DNA of 64,000 nt from Chryseobacterium indologenes (GCF_001295265.1 NZ_LJOD01000002.1:372001-436000), one strand, 5' to 3'; counted from the first letter of the stretch, positions 36,759 through 45,525 are shown. Made by a program: numbers and translations. Notes: generated from the letters alone by a model not told the origin.

Positions 36759-36791
36759 TTTGGATTTAAAAGAAATTATATTTTAAATTTG
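36759..36791 (+). promoter_or_regulatory. Promoter of the arginine operon (TTTG-N21-TAAATTTG)
   Basis: -33 TTTG at 36759-36762 and -7 TAAATTTG at 36784-36791 with 21-nt spacing, matching the Bacteroidota consensus; the -7 box lies 21 nt before the first gene. Confidence 0.7.
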
Positions 36792-36812
36792 CCAAAAAAT
36801 TTAGATAAATAA

Positions 36813-37490
36813 ATGGAAATAGAAATTTCCTCATGCGCACATCTAATGTATGTGAGTGAAATACAGCAGGAAATGTACGATTCTGCACAGCGTAGAGGAA
36901 CAGGGATCGCCAAACGTTCCCTTGAATATTTGAGTAAGAAAATTTCAGAAGGCAATGCTGTTATAGCTACTGAAAATGGTGAGTGGGTAGGCTTCTGCTA
37001 TATAGAAACCTGGTCGCACGGGAAATTTGTAGCCAATTCAGGGCTTATTGTTTCACCAAAATTCAGGAACGGAGGGGTGGCCACTCAGATCAAACAAAAA
37101 GTTTTCCAGCTATCTAGGGATAAATATCCCGATGCAAAAGTATTCGGGCTGACAACAGGACTTGCGGTGATGAAAATCAACAGTGATCTCGGTTATAAAC
37201 CGGTGATTTATTCAGAGCTTACTCAGGACGAGGAATTCTGGAACGGATGCAAAAGCTGTGTGAACTATGAAATATTAATGATGAAGGAACGTAAAAACTG
37301 TCTTTGTACAGCAATGCTTTTTGTTCCTGAAAATAATAAAACAAACAGGGCTGCCGATGATCAGCCTGAAAATAAATATCATCATGAAATTCACCAGGCA
37401 GGTGTTGAAGATTCTCTTGATGAGTTCCACCTGACGATTAAAAATAATAAAAAGAATCCAGATGAAAAAGAAAGTCATCTTAGCGTTTAG
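36813..37490 (+). CDS. GNAT acetyltransferase, candidate N-acetylglutamate synthase
   Basis: A 225-residue GNAT protein. The acetyl-CoA loop is in SPKFRNGGVATQIKQKVF (motif A, R/QxxGxG/A type). A Cys-rich block follows (CKSCVNYEILMMKERKNCLCTAML), then a polar tail of about 45 residues. As first gene of an arginine operon with no other argA or argJ visible here, it is the best candidate for the first step, acylation of glutamate. Whether it uses acetyl-CoA or succinyl-CoA is open. The end overlaps argG by 29 bp, so the two are probably translationally coupled. Confidence 0.75.
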   Translation: MEIEISSCAHLMYVSEIQQEMYDSAQRRGTGIAKRSLEYLSKKISEGNAVIATENGEWVGFCYIETWSHGKFVANSGLIVSPKFRNGGVATQIKQKVFQLSRDKYPDAKVFGLTTGLAVMKINSDLGYKPVIYSELTQDEEFWNGCKSCVNYEILMMKERKNCLCTAMLFVPENNKTNRAADDQPENKYHHEIHQAGVEDSLDEFHLTIKNNKKNPDEKESHLSV

Positions 37491-38658
37491 CGGAGGTTTA
37501 GATACCTCTTACTGTGCAAAATATCTGAGTGAAACACTTGGGTATGATGTGTATGCGGTTACTGTAAATACCGGAGGTTTTTCGAAAGAAGAAGAAAAAG
37601 AACTGGAGAAGAAAGCTTTAAACCTTGGGGTGAAAGAATACAGGTGTGTAAACGCTCAGGAAGATTATTATAATTCTTGTGTAAAATATCTGATCTTTGG
37701 AAATGTGCTGAAAAACAATACGTACCCTTTGTCTGTGAGCGCTGAACGTACCATTCAGGCACAGGAGATTGCAAAATATGCAACAGAAATACAAGCAGAT
37801 GCGATTGCCCATGGAAGTACTGGTGCCGGCAATGACCAGGTTCGCTTTGACCTGATTTTTCAGGTGATGTGTCCGGCGGTAGAAATCATTACACCAATCC
37901 GGGATATGGCTTTGTCCCGTGAAGAGGAAATTGAATTTTTAAAAAAACACGGCTATGAAATGGAGTTCCATAAAGCACAGTATTCTGTAAATAAAGGACT
38001 TTGGGGTACTTCTGTAGGAGGAAAAGAAACGCTGACTTCCAGAAATTATCTTCCGGAGGAGGCCTTTCCTTCACAGATCAAAGAAACCAAGCCTTCAGAT
38101 CTGGAAATTGAATTTAAAAACGGAGAAGTGGCTGCTGTGAATGGAGAGTATTTTGAACATCCTGTTTATGCTATTCAGAAAATAGAAGAACTGGCTTCTG
38201 TGTATGGGATTGGCAGGGATATTCACGTAGGAGATACCATTGTAGGAATCAAAGGAAGAGTTGGTTTTGAAGCAGCGGCAGCCGCCGTAATTATTAAAGC
38301 TCATCATTTACTGGAAAAACATACCCTTTCAAAATATCAGCAGATGATGAAATCCCAGCTTTCCGATTGGTATGGAAACTGGCTTCATGAGGCCCTTTTC
38401 TTAGATCCCGTAATGAGAAATATCGAAACCTTTTTAACGGATTCCCAAAAAATGGTAAGTGGAAAAGTATTTGTAACTCTTCATCCTTATAGGTTTATTT
38501 TAAATGGAATTGAATCCAGCCATGACCTGATGTCCGATAAATTCGGAAGTTATGGAGAAGCCAACAGGGCCTGGAGCGGGGAAGATGTAAAAGGATATAC
38601 AAAAATTGTAAGCAATTCCCTGAATATATACCACCAGGTGAATTCAACATTATCATAA
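37462..38658 (+). CDS. argG: Argininosuccinate synthase
   Basis: Condenses citrulline and aspartate with ATP to argininosuccinate. It has 398 residues, starting MKKKVILAFSGGLDTSYCAKYL with the PP-loop ATP-pyrophosphatase motif. The signatures AHGSTGAGNDQVRFDL and SVNKGLWGTSVGGKETL are conserved citrulline/aspartate-binding segments. The start lies inside the end of the GNAT gene. Being second in the operon instead of last is characteristic of this lineage's layout. Confidence 0.95.
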   Translation: MKKKVILAFSGGLDTSYCAKYLSETLGYDVYAVTVNTGGFSKEEEKELEKKALNLGVKEYRCVNAQEDYYNSCVKYLIFGNVLKNNTYPLSVSAERTIQAQEIAKYATEIQADAIAHGSTGAGNDQVRFDLIFQVMCPAVEIITPIRDMALSREEEIEFLKKHGYEMEFHKAQYSVNKGLWGTSVGGKETLTSRNYLPEEAFPSQIKETKPSDLEIEFKNGEVAAVNGEYFEHPVYAIQKIEELASVYGIGRDIHVGDTIVGIKGRVGFEAAAAAVIIKAHHLLEKHTLSKYQQMMKSQLSDWYGNWLHEALFLDPVMRNIETFLTDSQKMVSGKVFVTLHPYRFILNGIESSHDLMSDKFGSYGEANRAWSGEDVKGYTKIVSNSLNIYHQVNSTLS

Positions 38659-38762
38659 AAAGGAGCTCCGATGGAACGACTTAACAGAAGACAGGACCTG
38701 GTCCCATCACCCATGAACTATCAATCATCAACCATTATTAACACAGGAATATCATTCGGAAA

Positions 38763-39728
38763 ATGAAAAAAACAGTAGGAATTGTAGGCGCTAACGGCTA
38801 CACAGGAAGCGAATTGGTACGCCTGCTGGCTTTTCATCCTCATGTGTCATTGAGTTTTTTATATAGCCGTTCCAATCCGGGAATAAAAATTTCAGATTTG
38901 TACCCGGATTTAACGGCGGTTTGTGAGGATGTTCTGACGGATCAGCCGGAAGAAACAGACATTCTTTTTCTGTGTCTTCCTCACAAGGAAAGTCAGAATT
39001 GGCTGGAGCAGAATCCCGTTAAGGACGAAACTTTGGTTATTGACCTGGGAAACGATTTTCGTTTGAACGGAGAATGTGGAAACAGAAGTTTTATCTACGG
39101 ACTTCCTGAATTTAACAAAAAAAATCTGGAGGGAGCCAAAAGTATTGCGAATCCGGGATGTTTTGCTACAGCTATTCAGTTGGCATTGCTGCCTTTGGCT
39201 GAAAAAGGATTGCTGGACGAAGTTTTTACCACAGGAATTACGGGATCTACAGGTGCAGGACAGTCTTTACAGGCGACAACCCATTTTACATGGAGGAATG
39301 ATAATATTTCAGCATATAAAACACTCACGCATCAGCATGTGGATGAGGTTTTAAAACAGCTGGTTTCGTTTAACCATAAAGATGTCAGCCTGAATTTTGT
39401 TCCGTGGAGAGGGGATTTTGCGAGAGGGATTTTTACAAGCTCCATGGTGAAGACAGATTTAGTACTTTCAGATATCAGTCAGTTGTATAGGGATTTTTAT
39501 GCAGATGAACCTTTTGTAAAGGTAAGTGAAAAAGCAATTGACTTAAAACAGGTTGTCAATACCAATCGCTGTGTGATTCATATTGAGAAAAGTGGAAATG
39601 TAGCAGTTATTCACACGGCGATTGACAATTTGTTAAAGGGAGCTTCCGGACAGGCAGTTCAGAATATGAATATTGCGATGGGTTGGGAAGAAAACCTGGG
39701 GCTGAATTTGAAGCCAATTGCATTTTAA
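38763..39728 (+). CDS. argC: N-acyl-gamma-glutamyl-phosphate reductase
   Basis: NADPH-dependent reduction of the acylglutamyl phosphate made by ArgB to the semialdehyde. The Rossmann start is KKTVGIVGANGYTGSELVRLL, and the catalytic Cys is in SIANPGCFATAIQLALLPL. FVPWRGDFARGIFTS and INNLLKGASGQAVQNMNIAMG-like (DNLLKGASGQAVQNMNIAMG) are family motifs. At 321 residues it is of normal length. The 104-bp gap before it holds a degenerate palindromic stretch (38659-38690), and translation must restart there. Confidence 0.95.
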   Translation: MKKTVGIVGANGYTGSELVRLLAFHPHVSLSFLYSRSNPGIKISDLYPDLTAVCEDVLTDQPEETDILFLCLPHKESQNWLEQNPVKDETLVIDLGNDFRLNGECGNRSFIYGLPEFNKKNLEGAKSIANPGCFATAIQLALLPLAEKGLLDEVFTTGITGSTGAGQSLQATTHFTWRNDNISAYKTLTHQHVDEVLKQLVSFNHKDVSLNFVPWRGDFARGIFTSSMVKTDLVLSDISQLYRDFYADEPFVKVSEKAIDLKQVVNTNRCVIHIEKSGNVAVIHTAIDNLLKGASGQAVQNMNIAMGWEENLGLNLKPIAF

Positions 39729-39789
39729 AGCGGAGGTTTCCGGTCTTGAATTTTTGTTTCAGGGAAAAAAAATTAATTAAAAAAACAAA

Positions 39790-40929
39790 ATGAATTTATT
39801 CAACGTATATCCGTTATTTAATATAAATCCGGTTAAGGCTCAGGGGTCTTTTCTCTGGGATGATAAAGGAGAAAAATATCTTGACTTTTATGGTGGGCAT
39901 GCCGTAATTTCAATTGGCCATAACCATCCGTATTATCAAAATAAACTTAAAGATCAGCTGGAAAAAATTTCATTTTATTCCAACTCTGTACAGAATAATC
40001 TGCAAAGTGAACTGGCTGAAAAGCTGGGAGGTATTTCCGGATATGAAAATTATAATTTATTCCTGTGTAATTCAGGTGCTGAAGCTAATGAAAATGCCTT
40101 AAAACTGGCCTCTTTCCATAATGGGAAAAGTAAAGTGCTTTATTTTTCAGGGTCATTTCATGGAAGAACTTCTGCTGCGGTTTCAGTAACAGATAATCCG
40201 AAAATTGTAGCTCCGGTCAACTTTTCAGAACGATTTATCAAATCCGGCTGGAATAATATAGAGCAGCTTGAAGAAGTATTTGAAATCCACGGAAATGAAA
40301 TTTCTTCCGTGATTATTGAAGGTATTCAGGGGGTAGGAGGAATTATGATTCCTACGGCAGGATTTCTTTCCAGAATTAAAGAATTGTGTGAGAAATACAA
40401 TGCCGCTCTTATTCTTGATGAAGTGCAGTCAGGATATGGAAGAAGCGGATATTTCTTTGCACATCAGGAATTTGGGATTGAACCGGATATGATTACAACA
40501 GCGAAAGGAATGGGGAACGGCTTCCCGATTGGAGGAGTGCTGATTCATCCGAAATTTGAAGCAAGTAACGGCCTGTTGGGAACAACATTTGGCGGAAATC
40601 ATCTGGCCTGTGCAGCAGCAATCGCTGTTCTGGATGTAATGAAAAATGAAAACCTTATTGAGAATGCTCAGCACAGGGGTAAGTATATTGAAGATGAAAT
40701 TAAAGATCTGCCACATATCAGATCTGTTCGAAGGAAAGGTTTGATGATAGGAATAGAGCTGGATAGAGACTGTTCGGAGGTGAGGAAAAATCTGCTCTAT
40801 AACCATCGTATTTTCACAGGGAACTCCAATGATAAAAATGTGTTGAGGATTCTTCCAGCCCTGAATATCAAAAAAGAGGAAACAGATCTTTTCATCAATG
40901 CTTTAAAGACAGTATTGGAGAAAATCTAA
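39790..40929 (+). CDS. argD: N-acylornithine aminotransferase
   Basis: Class III PLP-dependent transaminase making N-acylornithine from the semialdehyde with glutamate. It has 379 residues: LFLCNSGAEANENALKLA, SGSFHGRTSAAVSVTD, ALILDEVQSGYGRSG (Asp contacting the pyridine N), and the PLP Lys in TTAKGMGNGFPIGG. LGTTFGGNHLACAAA is also typical. The family includes both acetyl- and succinyl-ornithine enzymes; the operon implies the same acyl form as the following carbamoyltransferase. Confidence 0.94.
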   Translation: MNLFNVYPLFNINPVKAQGSFLWDDKGEKYLDFYGGHAVISIGHNHPYYQNKLKDQLEKISFYSNSVQNNLQSELAEKLGGISGYENYNLFLCNSGAEANENALKLASFHNGKSKVLYFSGSFHGRTSAAVSVTDNPKIVAPVNFSERFIKSGWNNIEQLEEVFEIHGNEISSVIIEGIQGVGGIMIPTAGFLSRIKELCEKYNAALILDEVQSGYGRSGYFFAHQEFGIEPDMITTAKGMGNGFPIGGVLIHPKFEASNGLLGTTFGGNHLACAAAIAVLDVMKNENLIENAQHRGKYIEDEIKDLPHIRSVRRKGLMIGIELDRDCSEVRKNLLYNHRIFTGNSNDKNVLRILPALNIKKEETDLFINALKTVLEKI

Positions 40930-40986
40930 AATCAATTTAAAATGAAATGGGTATACCATTTATCCATTAAAAACAGAAATTACCAA

Positions 40987-41937
40987 ATGAAAAAGTTCAC
41001 CTCTGTAAGTGATGTGGAAAACTTACAGGACATTATAAAGAAAGCATTAAAAATTAAAGAAAATCCTCTTTCAGAAACAGAGAAAGGAAAAGGTAAAACA
41101 ATAGGTCTGGTATTCTTGAACTCAAGTCTGAGAACCCGTTTAAGCAGCCAGATCGCCGCCCAGAATTTAGGATTGAATGTATTGACCTTAAACGCTGCGC
41201 AGGAAGCCTGGAACCTCGAATTTGCCGATGGTGCTGTAATGAACGGGGATACCGTAGAACACATCAAAGATGCTATTGAAGTACTAAATCAATATTGCGA
41301 TATCATTGCAGTGCGATGCTTTGCAGGAATGAAAAATAAACAAGATGATGTTAACGAAAGCATTTTGAGTCAGTTTGAAAAACACGCAAAAGTTCCTGTG
41401 ATTTCTCTGGAATCAGCAACCCGCCATCCTTTGCAAAGCCTGGCAGACTGTATTACGATTACCGAAAACTGGAAAGAAGAACGCAGACCAAAAGTTGTTC
41501 TCACCTGGGCCCCTCATATCAAGCCGATTGCACAGGCAGTAGGAAACTCTTTTGCAGAATGGATGCAGGAAATGAATGTAGATTTTGTGATCACCAATCC
41601 GGAAGGCTATGATTTGGATAAGAATTTCACAAAAGAGGTTAAAATTATTCATGATCAGGATGAAGCATTGAAAGATGCAGACTTTATTTATGTTAAAAAC
41701 TGGTCCTCTTTTGAGGACTACGCTGCTATGCCCGAAGTAAATGAAAATTGGATGCTGACAACTGGAAAACTCAAAAATACCAATAATGTAAAAGTAATGC
41801 ACTGTCTTCCTGTCCGCAGAAATGTAGAGCTGAGCGATGAGGTTATGGATGGTGAAAATTCCATTATCTATCAGCAGGCAAAAAACCGGATATTCTCTGC
41901 CCAGGCTGTCTTCAGTGAAATTCTGGACAACATATAA
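40987..41937 (+). CDS. argF': N-acyl (acetyl/succinyl)-L-ornithine carbamoyltransferase
   Basis: Transfers the carbamoyl group to an N-acylated ornithine, giving N-acylcitrulline. The carbamoyl-phosphate loop is SSLRTRLS (S-x-R-T-R). ATRHPLQSLADCITI (HPxQ), LTWAPHIKPIAQAVGNSFAEWM and MHCLPVRRN follow. This set resembles the Bacteroides succinylornithine enzyme and the Xanthomonas acetylornithine enzyme, not ordinary ArgF. Residue 90 (GDTVEH) is Val, whereas the two characterised enzymes are distinguished by Pro or Glu there. The ATG at 40987 aligns with the Bacteroides start MKKFT; a longer start at 40942 is unlikely. Confidence 0.9.
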   Translation: MKKFTSVSDVENLQDIIKKALKIKENPLSETEKGKGKTIGLVFLNSSLRTRLSSQIAAQNLGLNVLTLNAAQEAWNLEFADGAVMNGDTVEHIKDAIEVLNQYCDIIAVRCFAGMKNKQDDVNESILSQFEKHAKVPVISLESATRHPLQSLADCITITENWKEERRPKVVLTWAPHIKPIAQAVGNSFAEWMQEMNVDFVITNPEGYDLDKNFTKEVKIIHDQDEALKDADFIYVKNWSSFEDYAAMPEVNENWMLTTGKLKNTNNVKVMHCLPVRRNVELSDEVMDGENSIIYQQAKNRIFSAQAVFSEILDNI

Positions 41938-41951
41938 TAACAAAAACAAAA

Positions 41952-42008
41952 GCGTTCCAAAGGAATAATTGAGCAAAGGGCGGGATTAAATCCTGCCAAA
42001 CTTTGCCC
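41952..42008. repeat. Double stem-loop element in the arg operon
   Basis: GTTCC-AAA-GGAAT hairpin, then a long hairpin: outer GCAAAG (41973-41978)/CTTTGC (42001-42006), inner GGCGGGAT/ATCCTGCC (41979-41986/41990-41997) with a TAA loop. It lies between the carbamoyltransferase and argB. No T-run, so it is not an obvious terminator; it looks like a dispersed palindromic element or an mRNA-processing or stabilising structure. Confidence 0.75.
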
Positions 42009-42039
42009 ATATAATATCAAAAAACAACCATAATCAGTA

Positions 42040-42832
42040 ATGAACAAGCTGTACATCATAAAAATAGGAGGCGCTCTGATTGACGATGAAGAATTGTTAA
42101 ACCAGTTTCTGGAGCAGTTTTCCGGAATCAAGGAAAAAAAAATTCTTGTTCATGGAGGGGGTAAGCTGGCTACAACTCTGGCCGATAAGCTTGGTGTAGA
42201 ACAAAAAATGATTAATGGAAGAAGAATTACGGATAAAGAGACGCTGGATATTGTAACGATGGTATATGCAGGCGGAATCAATAAGAAGATTGTTGAAAAA
42301 TTGCAGCAGAAAAAATGCAACGCCATAGGATTTTCAGGAGCAGACGGAAATTTAATTAAAGCAAAAAAAAAGAGAGCATCCTGAAATTGACTTCGGATAT
42401 GTAGGGGATATTAATAAGAAAAGTGTGAATAAAAAGCTGATTTCAAAATTAATTAAGCTTGATCTTATTCCTGTATTTTCTGCGATTACCCATGATAAAA
42501 AAGGAAATCTTTTCAATACCAATGCAGATACTATTGCTTCTGTGATGGCACAGGCTCTTTCGGAAAAATATCAGGTGGAATTATTATACTGTTTTGATAA
42601 AGAGGGAGTTTTAGAAGATATTAATAATCCGGAATCCGTAATCAGAAATGTTTCTGAAGAAAAATTTCTGGCATTGAAAGAACAGGGAAAGCTTCACAAA
42701 GGAATTCTTCCTAAGCTGGAGAACGCTCTTGGAGCTATAAAAAATAATGTAAATAAAGTGTTTCTGATTAAAGAAACCGAACTCAAAAACCATATAGAAG
42801 ATCATCATGCAGGAACTGAAATCTGTTTATAA
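42040..42832 (+). pseudogene. argB: N-acylglutamate kinase, split by a +1 frameshift at an A9 run
   Basis: Phosphorylates N-acylglutamate. Frame 1 (42040-42384) encodes KLYIIKIGGALIDDEE...LVHGGGKLATTLADKLG...GRRITDKETLDIV, then AKKKRAS and stop. The rest continues in the next frame (to 42832): REHPEIDFGYVGDI, IPVFSAITHDKKGNLFNTNADTIAS, KLHKGILPKLENALGAI. The switch is at the run of nine As at 42363-42371; eight As would give one 263-residue ArgB of normal length. Both halves keep conserved motifs, so this is a fresh mutation, a sequencing error, or a slippage-dependent gene. It overlaps argE by 26 bp. Confidence 0.85.
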
Positions 42833-43889
42833 TAAAGAAGAATTATTGAGCAACGCAGTAGAATTGCTTAAAAAACTGATTGAAATTCCTTCATTCAGCA
42901 AAGATGAGTTTAATACCTCAATGGAAATTGAAAGCTTCTTCAGAAAACACCAGATCCCTACAAAACGTTTCAAAAACAATATCTGGGCGGTGAATAAAAA
43001 CTTTGATGTATTTAAACCGTCAGTTCTGCTGAATACCCATCATGACACGGTAAAACCCAACAAAGCATATACACTGGACCCGTTTCTGCCGATAGAAAAA
43101 GATGGAAAATTGTACGGATTGGGGAGTAATGATGCAGGAGCTTCTTTAGTTTCTATGGCTCAGGTTTTTTTACATTTTTATGAAAAAGAAGATTTAAAAT
43201 ATAATTTAGTTATTGCTTTGACAGCAGAGGAGGAGATTTCAGGATTTGATGGGATTGAAGCCCTGTTTCCGCAGCTACCCAATGTGGAGCTTGCTATTGT
43301 AGGAGAACCCACGCAGATGAATCTGGCGATCGCGGAAAAAGGACTTCTGGTTATTGATGGCGAAATGAAAGGAACTCCTTCTCACGCTGCTCATCCAAAC
43401 AATGACAACGCCATTATAAAATGTATGGAAGATCTTCAGCAGATCTTAAACTTCAGGTTTCCTAAGATCTCAGAATATCTGGGTGAGGTAAAAATTACCT
43501 TATCAGGAATTCATGCCGGCGTGCAGCATAACGTTGTCCCGGAATCATGTTCTTTCACGCTGGATGTAAGAGTTACCGATGAATATTCCAATAAAGAAGC
43601 GTTTGAAATCATTCAGTCACAGATGAAATCAGAACTCAGGGCGAGGTCTTTCCGGCTCAATTCCTCAAAGATCGAAATGGATCATCCGTTTGTGCAGGCC
43701 GGATTGGGAATAGGAAGGACCACTTACGGTTCACCTACCTCCTCAGATCAGGCGATCATTCCGTGTACCTCCGTAAAAATAGGCCCCGGCGACAGCAGGC
43801 GCTCCCATACAGCAGATGAATACATCTATATAAAGGAAATAGAAGAAGGAATTGAAATCTATATCCGGATTCTGGAACAGGTTTTATAA
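42807..43889 (+). CDS. argE: M20-family N-acyl-citrulline/ornithine deacylase (ArgE-like)
   Basis: Zinc metallopeptidase-type deacylase of 360 residues. LLNTHHDTVKP and LYGLGSNDAGAS supply metal ligands, ALTAEEEISGFDG has the catalytic Glu, and GEPTQMNLAIAEKGLLVIDGEMKGTPSHAAHP leads into the lid/dimer domain. In this pathway, where carbamoylation precedes deacylation, it should remove the acyl group from N-acylcitrulline to release citrulline for ArgG. It begins inside the argB end. Confidence 0.9.
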   Translation: MQELKSVYNKEELLSNAVELLKKLIEIPSFSKDEFNTSMEIESFFRKHQIPTKRFKNNIWAVNKNFDVFKPSVLLNTHHDTVKPNKAYTLDPFLPIEKDGKLYGLGSNDAGASLVSMAQVFLHFYEKEDLKYNLVIALTAEEEISGFDGIEALFPQLPNVELAIVGEPTQMNLAIAEKGLLVIDGEMKGTPSHAAHPNNDNAIIKCMEDLQQILNFRFPKISEYLGEVKITLSGIHAGVQHNVVPESCSFTLDVRVTDEYSNKEAFEIIQSQMKSELRARSFRLNSSKIEMDHPFVQAGLGIGRTTYGSPTSSDQAIIPCTSVKIGPGDSRRSHTADEYIYIKEIEEGIEIYIRILEQVL

Positions 43890-44108
43890 AAAAGAAGAGA
43901 CTGAAATTACCTCTTCTCATCAACAATACATGTTTTAGCTGTGCTCGGCAGGAAATTAAAGTGGAGTTTTTAATAAGGATTTATGCAAAAAGAAAAATTA
44001 AAGACAAAAGCTTTTAAATGTGGAGATGTTTTTTAATAGTTTTTTTACTGGTAACAGTATAGTTAAGGATCCCTGTCGGGCCGCTGAAACAATATTAAAT
44101 AATTATTT

Positions 44109-45413
44109 ATGAAAAAAATATGGCAAAAGGATAATCTTGCTACCAATATATTAGTCAATAACTTTACGGTCGGAAAAGACCTTGACTTCGATGAACGTCT
44201 GGCAAAATATGATGTTAAAGGCTCAATGGCTCACTGTAAAATGCTGGCAGAAACCGGAATTATCTCCGGGGAAGAGTCAAAACAGATGCTTTCCGTTTTG
44301 GAAACCATTCTGAACGATATTGAGAACGGTTACTTTGAGATCGATAAAGATGCTGAGGATATTCATTCCCAGATTGAAGCGATACTCATTGAAAAATTAG
44401 GCGATACCGGAAAGAAGATCCATACCGCAAGATCCCGTAATGATCAGGTTTTGACAGACATTAAACTCTATCTTTTAGATGAGATCCGTGAGATCACAAC
44501 CCTTACCGATGAGTTTTTTCAGATTCTTACCGGACTTGCTGACCAGCATAAAAACGTACTGCTTCCTGGGTATACCCATTTGCAGATCGCAATGCCGTCT
44601 TCCTTCGGATTGTGGTTCGGAGCTTACGCTGAAGCCCTGCTGGATGATGTTGAGCTGCTTTTTTCAGTGAAAAACATCATTAATAAAAACCCCTTAGGTT
44701 CAGCCGCCGGGTATGGCTCTTCATTTCCGATCGACCGTGAAAGCACCACTTATAACCTGGGATTTCAGTCATTGAATTATAATTCGGTATACGCTCAAAT
44801 GACCAGAGGAAAGTCGGAAAAACTTTTGGCCATGTCTATGGCTGCTTTGGCCGGGACACTTTCGAAATTTGCTTATGATGTATGTCTCTATCTCAGTCAG
44901 AACTTTGATTTCATCAGTTTTCCAAAAGAATTTACCACAGGAAGCAGCATTATGCCCCATAAAAAGAATCCGGATATTTTTGAGCTGGTTCGTGCCCGGT
45001 GTAACAGAATTCAGTCGCTTCCGAATGAATTGATTTTGCTTATCAACAATCTTCCGTCAGGCTATCACAGAGATGTACAGCTTACCAAAGAGATTCTTTT
45101 TCCTGCTATTGACTCATTAAAAGAATGCCTGGAAATATTAAATTATACCCTCCCGAATATTCAGGTGAAAGAAGGAATTCTTGAAGATGAAAAATATAAA
45201 TACCTGTTTAGTGTAGAAAAAATCAATGAAGAAGTGAAAAACGGAAGCTCATTCCGGGATGCATATATCAAAGTAGGGCAGGAAATTGAAAACAATGAAT
45301 TTGATTTTGAAATAAGAGAGCTGAATCATACCCACCAGGGAAGCATCGGAAATCTCTGTCTGGATAAAATAGAATACCAGTTCAATAAACTGAAAAATAA
45401 ATTATTGGGTTGA
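44109..45413 (+). CDS. argH: Argininosuccinate lyase
   Basis: Final step: splits argininosuccinate into arginine and fumarate. It has 434 residues of the fumarase/aspartase superfamily: KIHTARSRNDQVLTDIKLYL, LPGYTHLQIAMPSSFG (catalytic His) and the signature TGSSIMPHKKNPD with the catalytic Ser loop. The 219-bp gap before it (43890-44108) contains an AGAAGAG/CTCTTCT hairpin just after argE, but no clear promoter box, so readthrough from argE is likely. Last gene of the operon. Confidence 0.95.
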   Translation: MKKIWQKDNLATNILVNNFTVGKDLDFDERLAKYDVKGSMAHCKMLAETGIISGEESKQMLSVLETILNDIENGYFEIDKDAEDIHSQIEAILIEKLGDTGKKIHTARSRNDQVLTDIKLYLLDEIREITTLTDEFFQILTGLADQHKNVLLPGYTHLQIAMPSSFGLWFGAYAEALLDDVELLFSVKNIINKNPLGSAAGYGSSFPIDRESTTYNLGFQSLNYNSVYAQMTRGKSEKLLAMSMAALAGTLSKFAYDVCLYLSQNFDFISFPKEFTTGSSIMPHKKNPDIFELVRARCNRIQSLPNELILLINNLPSGYHRDVQLTKEILFPAIDSLKECLEILNYTLPNIQVKEGILEDEKYKYLFSVEKINEEVKNGSSFRDAYIKVGQEIENNEFDFEIRELNHTHQGSIGNLCLDKIEYQFNKLKNKLLG

Positions 45414-45448
45414 TCTTACAATATATGATGTATTGAAGATCTGTTAAA

Positions 45449-45525
45449 GTTTCGATTTCGTTCAGCTGGCAGCTCAGATAACAGCCATCATTTTACAATG
45501 CTGTCATGCTGAGCGGAGTCGAAGC
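45449..45525. repeat. REP-like imperfect palindrome after argH
   Basis: Arms at 45449-45472 (GTTTCGATTTCGTTCAGC...) and 45501-45525 (CTGTCATGCTGAGCGGAGTC then GAAGC) are reverse complements with about five mismatches and one bulge; the spacer is 28 nt. The second arm belongs to the TGTCATGCTGAGCGNAGTCGAAGC type of sequence found dispersed in Bacteroidota intergenic regions (recalled, not searched). It may also end argH transcripts. Confidence 0.7.

Noticed and set aside
42425..42832. Second half of argB as a separate gene
   Set aside because: Homology is continuous across the A9 run; removing one A gives a single ArgB of normal length, so it is one frameshifted gene.
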